Assembly (NCBI GenBank): GCA_002402465.1
Contig: DHFW01000010.1
Span: 1 to 38,450, forward strand
Reading direction: 5' to 3'
Origin: Bacteroidales bacterium UBA4814
GTDB taxonomy: Bacteria > Bacteroidota > Bacteroidia > Bacteroidales > UBA7960
Length of the DNA: 38,450 nucleotides
The notes beneath the pieces were generated by a model. The model worked only from the letters and a program-made list of their open reading frames with translations. It had not been told where the DNA came from and did not search any database. Shown piece after piece: positions 29,312 through 38,190 of this stretch. The translations under genes and the position numbers were made by a program. Position 1 is the stretch's first letter. Each line of letters begins with the position of its first letter.

Positions 29312-32197
29312 ATGCTGAGTTTCCTCGAAGAAGTTGCCGACCATATTTTTGAAAAATACCCCAGCGACACCGGCGAAATTTGCCTGGTAACGCCCAATCG
29401 CCGGGCAGGCCTTTTCCTGCGAAAGCATTTTTCAAAAAAAGTGAAGCAGCCCACCTGGTCGCCGGCATTCCTGAGTATCGAAGATTTTGTGAACCGAATC
29501 AGCGGCCTGCAGGTGGCCGACAACCTTAGCCTGATGTTTCATTTTTATGAAGTGTATCGCAACATTGAAGCCGAAAGGAGCGAAAGCGTTGACGATTTCC
29601 TGCGCTGGGGCAGCGTGCTGCTGCGCGACTTTGATGAAATTGATGCCGCCCTCGAAAAACCAGAGGAGCTATTTGACTACCTCAAAGACCTGAAAAGCAT
29701 AGAGACCTGGAATCCGGATGGCAAGGAATTGACCGAGTTTCAGCAGAATTATCTCGATTTTTTCAATAAATTCAGCCAGTATCACCAGGCCCTGCGCAGC
29801 TATCTCGGTGTGAAAAACATGGCCTATCAGGGTATGTCGTACCGAAAGGCTGCCAATAACCTGAAACAAAACCCCGACATACTGCCCTGGAAAAAGGTGA
29901 TCTTTGCCGGTTTCAACGCCCTGAACCAAGCCGAAGAAAGCATTATCGACACACTGAAAAAGGCTGGACTGGCCGAGGTAATCAGTGATTCTGATCCTTA
30001 CTACGAAGACAATCCACGCCATGAGGCCGGCCATTTTATCCGGAAGTATCGAAAAAAGTGGGATATCCCTTTCGGGGAAAAGAAAGATTCTCTGTTCAGC
30101 AACCCAAAGAAGATCAAAGTGCTGGGCATTGCCCGCAATGTAACCCAGGCCCAGCTGGCAGGCAATATTCTGGAGCTGAACCCCGACCTTCCACTTAACG
30201 AACAGACGGCGCTGGTGCTGGCCAATGAAAACCTGCTGATCCCTGTGCTGAATGCTCTTCCTGAAAGGGCCAAGGCCATAAACATCACCATGGGTTATCC
30301 ACTGTCCAAGACCAGCCTGCACGGCTTCTTCGAAGCGCTGCTGCAGTTGCACCTCACGGCCGACCGCCTTAATACTTCGCCAAATGCAGAATCACCAGCA
30401 TTTTATTATAAGGACCTGCTGCGGTTCTTTTCAAACACATGCACCGCATTGCTTTACGACCCCTTACATGGCCAGCAGAAGCTTGACCGCCTGCTGCGCG
30501 CCATCAGCCTGTCGAACCGCACTTTTTACTGTTTTGACGAACTGTTGGCCATGAAAGAAACCGGAGAAGACTTTGCCGGAAAATTCCACTTCCTCTCGGA
30601 AAACTGGCCGGAAGCACTTGAAAAGATAATTCCGTCCCTACGAAAAATAAGCGGACAACTCGAAACGGCCTTCAGGCAAAAGGAAGGCGACAGCTTCGAA
30701 AGCCTGCAGAAAAGCCCTTTCTTTATCGACTTTGAAGCCCTTTACTATTACGGTCGCATTTTATCACGCATCGAATCGGTACTAACTGGCAGCCAAGCCA
30801 TTCAGAGCATTCGGACCCTCTGGCTGATTATTGAGCAAACCGTGGCCGAAACCCGCCTGGCCTTTTCGGGCGAACCAGTGGAAGGCCTTCAGGTAATGGG
30901 CATGCTCGAAACCCGCAACCTCGACTTCAAAAACATCATTTTGCTCTCGGCCAACGAAGATGTCATTCCCAAAGGAAAATCGGGCAACTCCTTTATTCCC
31001 TTTGATGTAAAGCGCAAATTTGGCTTGCAGGTACATTCTGACAAGGATGCGGTATATGCCTATCATTTTTACCGCTTGTTGCAGCGGGCGGAAAAGGTAT
31101 ATCTGATTTACAATACGGAGTCTGGAGGTATGGGAAGCAGCGAGCAAAGCCGGTTCATCACTCAGTTGCAGCACGAATTACCTTACTTCAATCCCACAAC
31201 CGAACTTAGCTCAGAGTTGGTTAGCCTGAGCCCTGCCATTAAAACCGGGAAAAAGGGTATTAGCATTATTAAGGACGAAGAAATAATGGCACGCCTTACC
31301 CAGATGGCCTCTTTCGGCCTCTCTCCTTCGGCACTCAACACGTTTATCCGCTGTCCGCTGAAGTTTTACCTGGAAAAAGTGGCCCGTCTGCGCGAAGCCG
31401 AAGAGGTGGAGGAAACCATTGAAGCCAGCACCATGGGCAATGTGGTGCACGGGGTGCTCGAAGACCTGTATAAACCCTATAAAAAACAGTTGATAAAGGC
31501 AGATTTGCTGGCAGCCATGCACGATAAGGTGCACGATTACACTATCCGACGCTTCCAGGAGCACTATCCCGAAGGCGATATTAACAGAGGCAAAAACCTC
31601 TTGCTATTCAGCCTGGCAAAACGACAGGTAGAAAATTTTCTGAAATGGGAAAAAAGCCGCGTGGAGAAAGACCAGCAACAAGGGCTGTACCTGACCTTGC
31701 TCGAAACGGAAGCCACCCTCAGCGGCAGCATTACTCTGGAGATCGGCAATAAAAAAACAGAGGTAAAGATCAGCGGAAAAACAGACCGCATCGACAAATT
31801 GGGCTCCACCACCAGGATAATCGATTACAAAACAGGCAAGGTTGATGAGCGCGCATTGAGAATTAAAGCTTTCGACCAGCTAATTGAAGACGTGAAATAC
31901 GAAAAGGCATTCCAGGTGCTGGGCTACACCTGGCTTTATCTTCAGGAAAATCGCGGAGAAACGGGGGTGGAATCTGGAATTTTTTCCATGCGAAACCTCA
32001 AGTCGGGTTTTTTGAAATCGGAAGTGGACCCCAAAGGACCCGATGCTGGTCTGGACCCAATAAATGAGTTTGGAAGATTGCTGCAAACCCTTGCTGAAAG
32101 AATAATGAACCCCTCAGAGGCTTTTTCACAAACTGAAAAACAGGAAAACTGCAAGTTCTGCCCCTTCCAGTCACTGTGCGGACGATTCGAAAGCTAG
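29312..32197 (+). CDS. AddB-like PD-(D/E)XK nuclease / inactive helicase
   Basis: The 961-residue protein resembles the AddB half of the AddAB double-strand-break repair nuclease. The C-terminal nuclease begins LSPSALNTFIRCPLKFYL (C681), carries the catalytic pattern GKTDRID (D825) and IIDYKTG (D838, K840), and ends in C947-x2-C950-x5-C956. Together with C681 these match the four-cysteine iron-sulfur cluster of AddB-type nucleases. The N-terminal helicase-like part starts LVTPNRRAGLFLRKHF, with no GxGKT P-loop, so ATP-driven translocation by this subunit is unlikely. The partner AddA (UvrD-like helicase) is not adjacent. The gene ends 10 bases from the convergent alaS gene. Confidence 0.88.
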   Translation: MLSFLEEVADHIFEKYPSDTGEICLVTPNRRAGLFLRKHFSKKVKQPTWSPAFLSIEDFVNRISGLQVADNLSLMFHFYEVYRNIEAERSESVDDFLRWGSVLLRDFDEIDAALEKPEELFDYLKDLKSIETWNPDGKELTEFQQNYLDFFNKFSQYHQALRSYLGVKNMAYQGMSYRKAANNLKQNPDILPWKKVIFAGFNALNQAEESIIDTLKKAGLAEVISDSDPYYEDNPRHEAGHFIRKYRKKWDIPFGEKKDSLFSNPKKIKVLGIARNVTQAQLAGNILELNPDLPLNEQTALVLANENLLIPVLNALPERAKAINITMGYPLSKTSLHGFFEALLQLHLTADRLNTSPNAESPAFYYKDLLRFFSNTCTALLYDPLHGQQKLDRLLRAISLSNRTFYCFDELLAMKETGEDFAGKFHFLSENWPEALEKIIPSLRKISGQLETAFRQKEGDSFESLQKSPFFIDFEALYYYGRILSRIESVLTGSQAIQSIRTLWLIIEQTVAETRLAFSGEPVEGLQVMGMLETRNLDFKNIILLSANEDVIPKGKSGNSFIPFDVKRKFGLQVHSDKDAVYAYHFYRLLQRAEKVYLIYNTESGGMGSSEQSRFITQLQHELPYFNPTTELSSELVSLSPAIKTGKKGISIIKDEEIMARLTQMASFGLSPSALNTFIRCPLKFYLEKVARLREAEEVEETIEASTMGNVVHGVLEDLYKPYKKQLIKADLLAAMHDKVHDYTIRRFQEHYPEGDINRGKNLLLFSLAKRQVENFLKWEKSRVEKDQQQGLYLTLLETEATLSGSITLEIGNKKTEVKISGKTDRIDKLGSTTRIIDYKTGKVDERALRIKAFDQLIEDVKYEKAFQVLGYTWLYLQENRGETGVESGIFSMRNLKSGFLKSEVDPKGPDAGLDPINEFGRLLQTLAERIMNPSEAFSQTEKQENCKFCPFQSLCGRFES

Positions 32198-32207
32198 CTG
32201 GCAGGAA

Positions 32208-34826
32208 TCAGGCCAACAGCTTCCTGGCCTCGGAGATCACCTTGTCGAGTCCAGCCGGATTTTTTCCTCCGGCCGTGGCAAAGAATGGCTGACCGCCTCC
32301 CCCGCCCTGTATATGGGCGGCCAAGCTGCGAACAATATTACCTGCATGCAGCTTGCGTTCTTTTACCAGATTCTCTGATATCATCACCACAATCCCGGGC
32401 TTGCCTTCGGCCACGTGCCCCAGCACCAGGAAAAGATTATTTACCTTGTTTTTTATGGCATAAGCCAGATCCTTTGCCATTTTTGCATCCATTTCTACCA
32501 GTTGGCCGATGAAATTCACGCCATCCAGCTTTTCGGCCTTGGCGGCCATTTCTTCCACCAATTGCCCGGCCTGGTCTTTTTGAGCGGCATCCAGTTTTTT
32601 GCGAAGGCTTTCGTTTTGTTCCAGCAGCTGTTCAACAGCATGTACTGTATCCTTGGGAGCTCTCAGCAGCGCCCGAACTGCTTCCAGCTCTTTTAACCTG
32701 GCATTTACATACTTTTCGGCTTCGGCACCGGTAATGGCTTCGATGCGGCGAATGCCGGCAGCAATGGCCCCTTCGGAAACAATGCGAAACAGCCCGATCT
32801 GGCCGGTGGAATGCACGTGGGTGCCGCCGCACAGCTCAGTGGAGAAATTCTTGTCGAACGAAATAACGCGTACCTTATCACCGTATTTCTCGCCAAAGAG
32901 GGCCATGGCACCCATTTTTTGAGCCTCGGCCATATCCATTTCGCGGTGTTCTTCCTGGATAATGTTTTCACGAATACGGGCATTGACAATGGCCTCCACC
33001 TTCTCTATTTCTTCGGCGGTCAATTTGGCAAAGTGCGAGAAGTCAAAGCGCAGGCGTTCTTCATTAACCAGTGAGCCTTTTTGCTGCACATGCGGGCCAA
33101 GCACCATGCGGAGGGCGGCATGCAGCAAGTGGGTGGCAGTGTGATTGTTGGCGGTTTGCTGCCTTTTGGCCTCATCTACCCTGGCAAAAAAGCGGGAGGG
33201 CATGGGGTGCGGAATTCTTTCTGCAATATGCACCACCAGGTTATTTTCCTTTTGGGTGTCGATCACTTCAATGGTCACTTCACCGCTTTGAAGTACACCG
33301 CGATCGCCAACTTGCCCGCCCGACTCGGCATAAAAGGGGGTTTGGTCGAGCACCAACTGGTAATACGTTTTTCCTTTGCTGCTTACCTGCCGGTATTTAA
33401 TCAGCTCCACTTCAGCCTCCATCTGGTCGTAGCCCAGGAAGCGGGTTTCGGCAGCGGCGGATTTCACCTCCACCCAGTCGCCGGTTTCGATGGAGGCAGC
33501 GGCGCGGCTGCGGGTTTTCTGGGCTTCCATGCCGGCGGCAAAGCCTTCCATATCCACATCCCAGCCTTGCTCTCGCGCCATAAGGCGGGTAAGATCTATT
33601 GGAAATCCATAGGTATCGAAAAGCTCAAAGGCAAACTGCCCATCCACCAACTTTTGATGGGAATGAGCGGCCAGGTATTGTTCAAATTTGTGGATGCCCA
33701 CCGACAGGGTGCGCAAAAAGGTAGCTTCTTCTTCGGCAATCACGCGCGAAATAAGATCTTGCTGTGCTGCAATTTCAGGAAAAGCCTTTCCCATATTTTC
33801 GACCATAACGGGCAGCAGCTTGTGCACGAAAGGCTCGCGAAACTCCAGGAAAGTATAGCCGTAACGAATGGCCCGGCGAAGGATGCGCCTGATCACATAA
33901 CCAGCCTTGTTGTTCGAGGGAAGCTCACCATCGGCTATGGCAAATGCCACTGCCCGAAGGTGATCGGAAACCACGCGCATGGCCACGTCGGTCATCTTGC
34001 CGCTGCCATAGGCAATGCCCGTCATTTCAGAGAGCTTCTGAATATAGGGCTGAAACACGTCGGTGTCGTAGTTCGACTTTTTACCCTGCAGGGCCATGCA
34101 AAGCCGCTCGAAGCCCATGCCAGTGTCCACATGTTTGGCAGGCAATGACTTCAGCTCGCCACTGTTCAGGCGGTTAAACTGAATAAACACCAGGTTCCAA
34201 ATCTCCACCACCTGCGGATGACCCTGGTTTACCAGGTCTTTGCCCGCCACCTCACGGCGCTCGTTTTCGTCACGAAGGTCAATATGAATCTCCGAACAAG
34301 GCCCACAGGGTCCGGTTTCGCCCATTTCCCAGAAGTTGTCCTTTTTCGAACCATACAGAATCCGGTCTTCGCTCACGATCTCTTTCCAGAATTTGAAGGC
34401 CTCATTGTCGGGGTCAAGCCCATCGGCTTTATCTCCACCAAAAACAGTAACGTATAGGCGATCTTTTTCCAGTCCATAAACTTCAGTTAGCAGTTCCCAG
34501 GCCCATGCAATGGCTTCTTTCTTAAAGTAATCGCCAAAGCTCCAGTTGCCCAGCATTTCGAACATGGTGTGGTGGTAGGTGTCGTGGCCCACCTCTTCCA
34601 GGTCGTTGTGCTTGCCCGACACCCTGAGGCACTTTTGCGTATTGGCAACCCGGAGATGCGTAGTAGGCGAATTCCCCAGAAAAATATCCTTAAACTGGTT
34701 CATGCCGGCATTGGTAAACATAAGAGTGGGGTCATTTTTTATGACCATCGGAGCCGAATTAGCGATAAAGTGTTGCTTAGACGAAAAGAAATCGAGAAAA
34801 GCCTGGCGTATCTGTATGGAGTTCAT
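32208..34826 (-). CDS. alaS: Alanyl-tRNA synthetase
   Basis: AlaRS charges tRNA-Ala and clears mischarged Ser and Gly. The 872-residue sequence contains the class II catalytic core (SAPMVIKNDPTLMFTNAGM, KCLRVSGKHNDLEEVG, HHTMFEMLGNWSFGDYFK), then the editing domain with HTATHLLH and the zinc-site CGGTHV (about 664), and the C-Ala domain ending GGGGGQPFFATAGGK. It is full length. It is divergent from the M23 peptidase gene with a 174-base spacer that holds promoter-like boxes for both genes. It converges on the AddB-like gene. Confidence 0.98.
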   Translation of the reverse strand: MNSIQIRQAFLDFFSSKQHFIANSAPMVIKNDPTLMFTNAGMNQFKDIFLGNSPTTHLRVANTQKCLRVSGKHNDLEEVGHDTYHHTMFEMLGNWSFGDYFKKEAIAWAWELLTEVYGLEKDRLYVTVFGGDKADGLDPDNEAFKFWKEIVSEDRILYGSKKDNFWEMGETGPCGPCSEIHIDLRDENERREVAGKDLVNQGHPQVVEIWNLVFIQFNRLNSGELKSLPAKHVDTGMGFERLCMALQGKKSNYDTDVFQPYIQKLSEMTGIAYGSGKMTDVAMRVVSDHLRAVAFAIADGELPSNNKAGYVIRRILRRAIRYGYTFLEFREPFVHKLLPVMVENMGKAFPEIAAQQDLISRVIAEEEATFLRTLSVGIHKFEQYLAAHSHQKLVDGQFAFELFDTYGFPIDLTRLMAREQGWDVDMEGFAAGMEAQKTRSRAAASIETGDWVEVKSAAAETRFLGYDQMEAEVELIKYRQVSSKGKTYYQLVLDQTPFYAESGGQVGDRGVLQSGEVTIEVIDTQKENNLVVHIAERIPHPMPSRFFARVDEAKRQQTANNHTATHLLHAALRMVLGPHVQQKGSLVNEERLRFDFSHFAKLTAEEIEKVEAIVNARIRENIIQEEHREMDMAEAQKMGAMALFGEKYGDKVRVISFDKNFSTELCGGTHVHSTGQIGLFRIVSEGAIAAGIRRIEAITGAEAEKYVNARLKELEAVRALLRAPKDTVHAVEQLLEQNESLRKKLDAAQKDQAGQLVEEMAAKAEKLDGVNFIGQLVEMDAKMAKDLAYAIKNKVNNLFLVLGHVAEGKPGIVVMISENLVKERKLHAGNIVRSLAAHIQGGGGGQPFFATAGGKNPAGLDKVISEARKLLA

Positions 34827-34879
34827 TGATAATGAGCAGATTTTAAAGAAACTTTCATGTATTTTTTTCGGTCGAACCG

Positions 34880-34887
34880 CAAAATTA
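34880..34887 (-). promoter_or_regulatory. Probable promoter -7 box for alaS
   Basis: On the minus strand the box reads TAATTTTG, with a predicted start near 34873 and a leader of about 47 bases. It is 13 bases from the divergent box at 34901. Confidence 0.5.
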
Positions 34888-34900
34888 ATTTAATTTTCCG

Positions 34901-34908
34901 TAGTTTTG
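34901..34908 (+). promoter_or_regulatory. Probable promoter -7 box for the M23 peptidase gene
   Basis: TAGTTTTG (TAnnTTTG) predicts a start near 34915, giving a leader of about 86 bases before the ATG at 35001. A frame starting at 34857 would begin before this transcript, which supports the later start. Confidence 0.5.
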
Positions 34909-35000
34909 TAACATCTTACATAAAGCTTCATTGCTGCTATCAGAATAACAGGCAACAAAGCATTTTCATAAAATCCAGTCAGAAAGACCATACGTCACTT

Positions 35001-35972
35001 ATGGGTAAAAAAGTTAAGTATCAGTTCAACACCAAGTCGCTTGCCGTTGAAAAGGTCAACGAAACTTTCTGGGATAAGCTAAAGCTGTTTTTAAGGATCG
35101 TTTTAGCCGGGATGGTTTTCTCGGTGATTGTGCTCAGTATTGGTTATACTTTTTTTGATTCCCCGAAAGAGAAAAAACTTCGGCGTGAAATCGAACATTT
35201 TAAAACCCAATACCAGATCATAAACGACCGTCTGAACATTATCAGCTCGGTAATGGAAGACATGCAGGAGCGCGACGACCACATTTACCGGGTTATTTTT
35301 GAGGCTGAACCCATTCCACGCACAGTTCGCGAGGCCGCTTTTGGTGGCGCCGACCGATACAGCCACCTCGATGGCTTTGAAAACAGCGAGCTGATCAGCG
35401 CCACCATGCAGCGCATCGACCGCATTTCGCGTCAGCTTTATGTGCAGTCGCGCTCGTACGACGAAGTGTTTGAAATGGCCAAAAACAAGGCCGACATGCT
35501 GGCCTCCATTCCGGCCATTATCCCCATAGCAAAAGGTACCGAGCGCCTGGTTTCGGGCTTTGGATACCGCATTCACCCTATATACAAAACCCTGCGCATG
35601 CACACGGGGGTCGACTTTACCGCTCCCACCGGAACGCCCATTTATGCCACCGGCAACGGGGTAGTCCGACGTGCCCAGCGCGACAATACCGGTTATGGCC
35701 TCATGGTTGAGATCGACCACGGCTATGGCTACTCCACCCTCTACGCCCACATGAGCAAAATTAATGTAAAGCCCGGGCAGGAAGTGAAACGTGGCGAAAT
35801 TCTCGGGCTCGTTGGCAACACCGGCATCTCAAACGGCCCCCACCTTCACTACGAGGTAATTCGCAACGGAAAGAAAGTGAACCCGGTTAATTATTTTTAC
35901 AACGACCTGACACCCGAAGAATTTGAATACATTATTGAGGTGGCTTCGCGCGTGAACCAGTCGTTGTCGTAA
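35001..35972 (+). CDS. M23-family metallopeptidase, membrane-anchored
   Basis: This 323-residue protein has one N-terminal membrane helix (about residues 30-50), a coiled-coil region (about 55-95) and a C-terminal LytM/M23 domain. The zinc ligands are present: H201 and D205 in HTGVDFTAPTG, and the HLH motif (H281, H283) in GPHLHYEV, so the enzyme should be active, unlike EnvC. It would cut peptide cross-links of peptidoglycan in the periplasm during growth or division. I place the start at ATG 35001 (MGKKVKYQFNTKSLAVEKV), the usual Bacteroidota form. It lies divergent from alaS, a conserved arrangement, with a MerR gene next. A strong terminator separates the two. Confidence 0.94.
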   Translation: MGKKVKYQFNTKSLAVEKVNETFWDKLKLFLRIVLAGMVFSVIVLSIGYTFFDSPKEKKLRREIEHFKTQYQIINDRLNIISSVMEDMQERDDHIYRVIFEAEPIPRTVREAAFGGADRYSHLDGFENSELISATMQRIDRISRQLYVQSRSYDEVFEMAKNKADMLASIPAIIPIAKGTERLVSGFGYRIHPIYKTLRMHTGVDFTAPTGTPIYATGNGVVRRAQRDNTGYGLMVEIDHGYGYSTLYAHMSKINVKPGQEVKRGEILGLVGNTGISNGPHLHYEVIRNGKKVNPVNYFYNDLTPEEFEYIIEVASRVNQSLS

Positions 35973-35992
35973 CGAAAATCATAATTTTTCTG

Positions 35993-36022
35993 AAAAGGCC
36001 CTTTTTACGGGCCTTTTTTTTT
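35993..36022 (+). terminator. Intrinsic terminator after the M23 peptidase gene
   Basis: AAAAGGCCC (35993-36001) pairs with GGGCCTTTT (36009-36017) around a 7-base loop, followed by more T residues to 36022. Confidence 0.9.
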
Positions 36023-36079
36023 AAACAGCCCGCTCAATATGCAAGGTTTTTTTAATTTTACTTAATAAAGCCTCAGGCA

Positions 36080-36430
36080 ATGCAAAAACCCGACCACAAG
36101 CCCGAAAGAATTTATTACTCCATAGGCGAGGTGGCCAGAATGTTTAGGGTAAACACTTCGCTGATCCGTTTCTGGGAAAAGGAGTTCGACATTATTCAAC
36201 CCCACAAGAATAAAAAAGGCACGCGCTATTTTACCCCAAAAGATGTCGACAACTTTCACCTGATCTATCACTTGGTAAAAGAAAGAGGCTTCACCCTGCA
36301 GGGCGCGCGCGAGAAACTCAGGGACAACCCCGAAGAGGTGCAACGCGATTTTGAAATCGTTAAATCGCTCGACAAGATTCGCGACTTTTTGCTTAACCTG
36401 AAAAAAGAACTGAACCAGCCTAATCCTTAA
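36080..36430 (+). CDS. MerR-family transcriptional regulator
   Basis: The 116-residue protein has the N-terminal winged helix-turn-helix of the MerR family: YYSIGEVARMFRVNTSLIRFWEKEF, then the wing KNKKGTRYFTPKDVDNFHLIYHL. A helical dimerisation segment follows (about 75-110). There is no effector domain and no metal-binding cysteines, so it is a minimal member with no evident ligand. Bacteroidota often carry this gene after the M23 peptidase next to alaS. Its target is unknown. The next gene, rfaD, starts 12 bases later and may be co-transcribed. Confidence 0.92.
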   Translation: MQKPDHKPERIYYSIGEVARMFRVNTSLIRFWEKEFDIIQPHKNKKGTRYFTPKDVDNFHLIYHLVKERGFTLQGAREKLRDNPEEVQRDFEIVKSLDKIRDFLLNLKKELNQPNP

Positions 36431-36442
36431 CTTTTTGAAATT

Positions 36443-37408
36443 ATGATCGTAGTAACCGGTGCTGCAGGATTTATCGGAAGTTGCCTGGTAAACAAGCTCA
36501 ACAACAAGGGCTATACCGACATTGTGGTAGTTGATGATTTCTCTGATACTGCAAAAAACAAAAATCTTGCGAATAAGATATACCGGCAGCGCATCGATCG
36601 TGAAGTGTTTATTGAATGGTTGCGCGACAACCACCGCCAGGTCAACTTCATTTTTCACCTGGGGGCCCGCACCGACACCACTGAGTTCAGAAAAGCCATT
36701 TTCGACAAGCTGAACCTAAACTACTCCAAGCATTTGTGGACCGCCTGTGCCAAATTTGACCTTCCTCTGGTATATGCATCCTCAGCAGCAACTTATGGTG
36801 CCGGCGAACACGGTTACACCGATGATCATGACCTGATAAAAAAACTAAAACCTCTAAACCCTTACGGGGAAAGCAAAAACGACTTTGACAAATGGGCTTT
36901 GCAGCAAAAGGAAAAACCCTATTTCTGGGCAGGGCTTAAGTTTTTTAATGTGTTTGGCCCCAACGAGTACCACAAGGGGCGCATGGCTTCGGTGGTATAT
37001 CACACCTACAAGAAAATTAATGAAACCGGACGCATGGAGCTGTTTCGCTCGCACCACCCCGATTACCGCGATGGAGAGCAATTGCGCGACTTTATCTACG
37101 TGAAGGATGTGGTTAATGTGCTGTATTTCCTCATGTTGCTAAAACAACATTCGGGAATTTATAATCTCGGTACAGGAAAGGCACGCACTTTCTTTGACCT
37201 GGCCAAAGCCACCTTTGCGGCAATGGGCAAAACGACCGAGATCAGTTTTATCGATACCCCCGAAGACATTCGTGATAAGTACCAGTATTTTACCGAAGCC
37301 CCCATGGAAAAACTGAGGCAGATTGGCTATATCCTACCCTTTTATTCGCTCGAAGAGGCCATTCAGGATTATGTGCAGGATTATTTAATACCCAAAGCCT
37401 GGTATTAA
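36443..37408 (+). CDS. rfaD: ADP-L-glycero-D-manno-heptose-6-epimerase
   Basis: RfaD (HldD) epimerises ADP-D,D-heptose to ADP-L,D-heptose, the sugar donor for the inner core of lipopolysaccharide. The 321-residue SDR protein has the NAD(P) motif GAAGFIG (residues 6-12), VVVDDFS, FHLGARTDTTE, YASSAATYG, the catalytic Y141-x3-K145 (NPYGESKND), and the family's FFNVFGPNEYHKGRMASV. No hldE or heptosyltransferase gene is beside it. The stop codon directly abuts that of the convergent ACP phosphodiesterase-like gene, with no base between. Confidence 0.94.
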   Translation: MIVVTGAAGFIGSCLVNKLNNKGYTDIVVVDDFSDTAKNKNLANKIYRQRIDREVFIEWLRDNHRQVNFIFHLGARTDTTEFRKAIFDKLNLNYSKHLWTACAKFDLPLVYASSAATYGAGEHGYTDDHDLIKKLKPLNPYGESKNDFDKWALQQKEKPYFWAGLKFFNVFGPNEYHKGRMASVVYHTYKKINETGRMELFRSHHPDYRDGEQLRDFIYVKDVVNVLYFLMLLKQHSGIYNLGTGKARTFFDLAKATFAAMGKTTEISFIDTPEDIRDKYQYFTEAPMEKLRQIGYILPFYSLEEAIQDYVQDYLIPKAWY

Positions 37409-38014
37409 TCAGCGGATTTTTTTATGATGCAGGTGGGAGATACCTTGCATTTCTACATAGGCCAACAGCTCTGGAAAGAAGGTTCGAAACTCGTCCTCAA
37501 AGGCTTCGTAATTCAGCTTCAGGTCTTCCACTGCATTTTCGATGCCCGACTTAAAAGGCGTACGCTGCGACATCCCTATAAAGTATTTTTCCATGTGATC
37601 CAAATCGGCATAGTTTACCAGCCAGTTGGAAGAGACCATATAGGGCAACACGTTTTTGGCCCGCACCGGGAGCAAAAAGTAGTTTTTCAGCAAAATGTTA
37701 TAAGCCTCCTTCACGAAGCGCGTAAGTGCATACCGCGAATATTCATTCCAGTAACGCGCCAGATAATGATCGTAATACATATCGACCACCACCCCGGCAT
37801 ACAGGCGGTACTTGTTGCGCAGACGCATTTTGCTTTGGTCAACAATAGGATGGGTATCGGTAAAGGTGTCGATCTTGCGGTGCAGCATAATGCCATCAAC
37901 TATACCCTGGTGGAAGTTGTCGATCTGCCGGCCCTTAACCATATCGGCAATAAAGTTGCCAAGAAGAATATCCTCATTTTCGCCTGACAGGTATATGTGA
38001 GCCAGAAAATTCAT
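37409..38014 (-). CDS. Acyl carrier protein phosphodiesterase (AcpH) family protein
   Basis: This 201-residue protein matches AcpH, which removes the 4'-phosphopantetheine arm from holo-ACP. Family features are MNFLAHIYLSG at the start, LLGNFIADMVKG, GIMLHRKIDTFTDTHP with clustered His and Asp metal ligands (HD-like fold), VVVDMYYDHYLAR, and a helical C-terminus. If the activity holds, it opposes the phosphopantetheinyl transferase encoded at 11436-12074, though the two genes are far apart. Bacteroidota members have not, as far as I know, been tested. The gene is monocistronic on the minus strand. Confidence 0.88.
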   Translation of the reverse strand: MNFLAHIYLSGENEDILLGNFIADMVKGRQIDNFHQGIVDGIMLHRKIDTFTDTHPIVDQSKMRLRNKYRLYAGVVVDMYYDHYLARYWNEYSRYALTRFVKEAYNILLKNYFLLPVRAKNVLPYMVSSNWLVNYADLDHMEKYFIGMSQRTPFKSGIENAVEDLKLNYEAFEDEFRTFFPELLAYVEMQGISHLHHKKIR

Positions 38015-38139
38015 TTATGCCATAAAAGATTCCCCGAAAGATAACAATTTGTGCGATGCGCTTTCTAAGTAAACTCCCTGAAAAAGCAAATGTTTTATCA
38101 ATCTGAATAAAGATTTCAGGGCAGGTGTAATTTTTTATT

Positions 38140-38147
38140 TAGTTTTG
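38140..38147 (+). promoter_or_regulatory. Probable promoter -7 box for iorA
   Basis: TAGTTTTG (TAnnTTTG), identical to the box before the M23 gene, predicts a start near 38154 and a leader of about 37 bases. Confidence 0.5.
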
Positions 38148-38190
38148 TAGAATAACAAAAATGATTCCAAAATATAAAGCTTTTTAGTTT

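Noticed and set aside
33081..34148. 355-codon open frame opposite alaS
   Set aside because: Antisense to the conserved core of alaS, with shadow-type composition and no recognisable motif.
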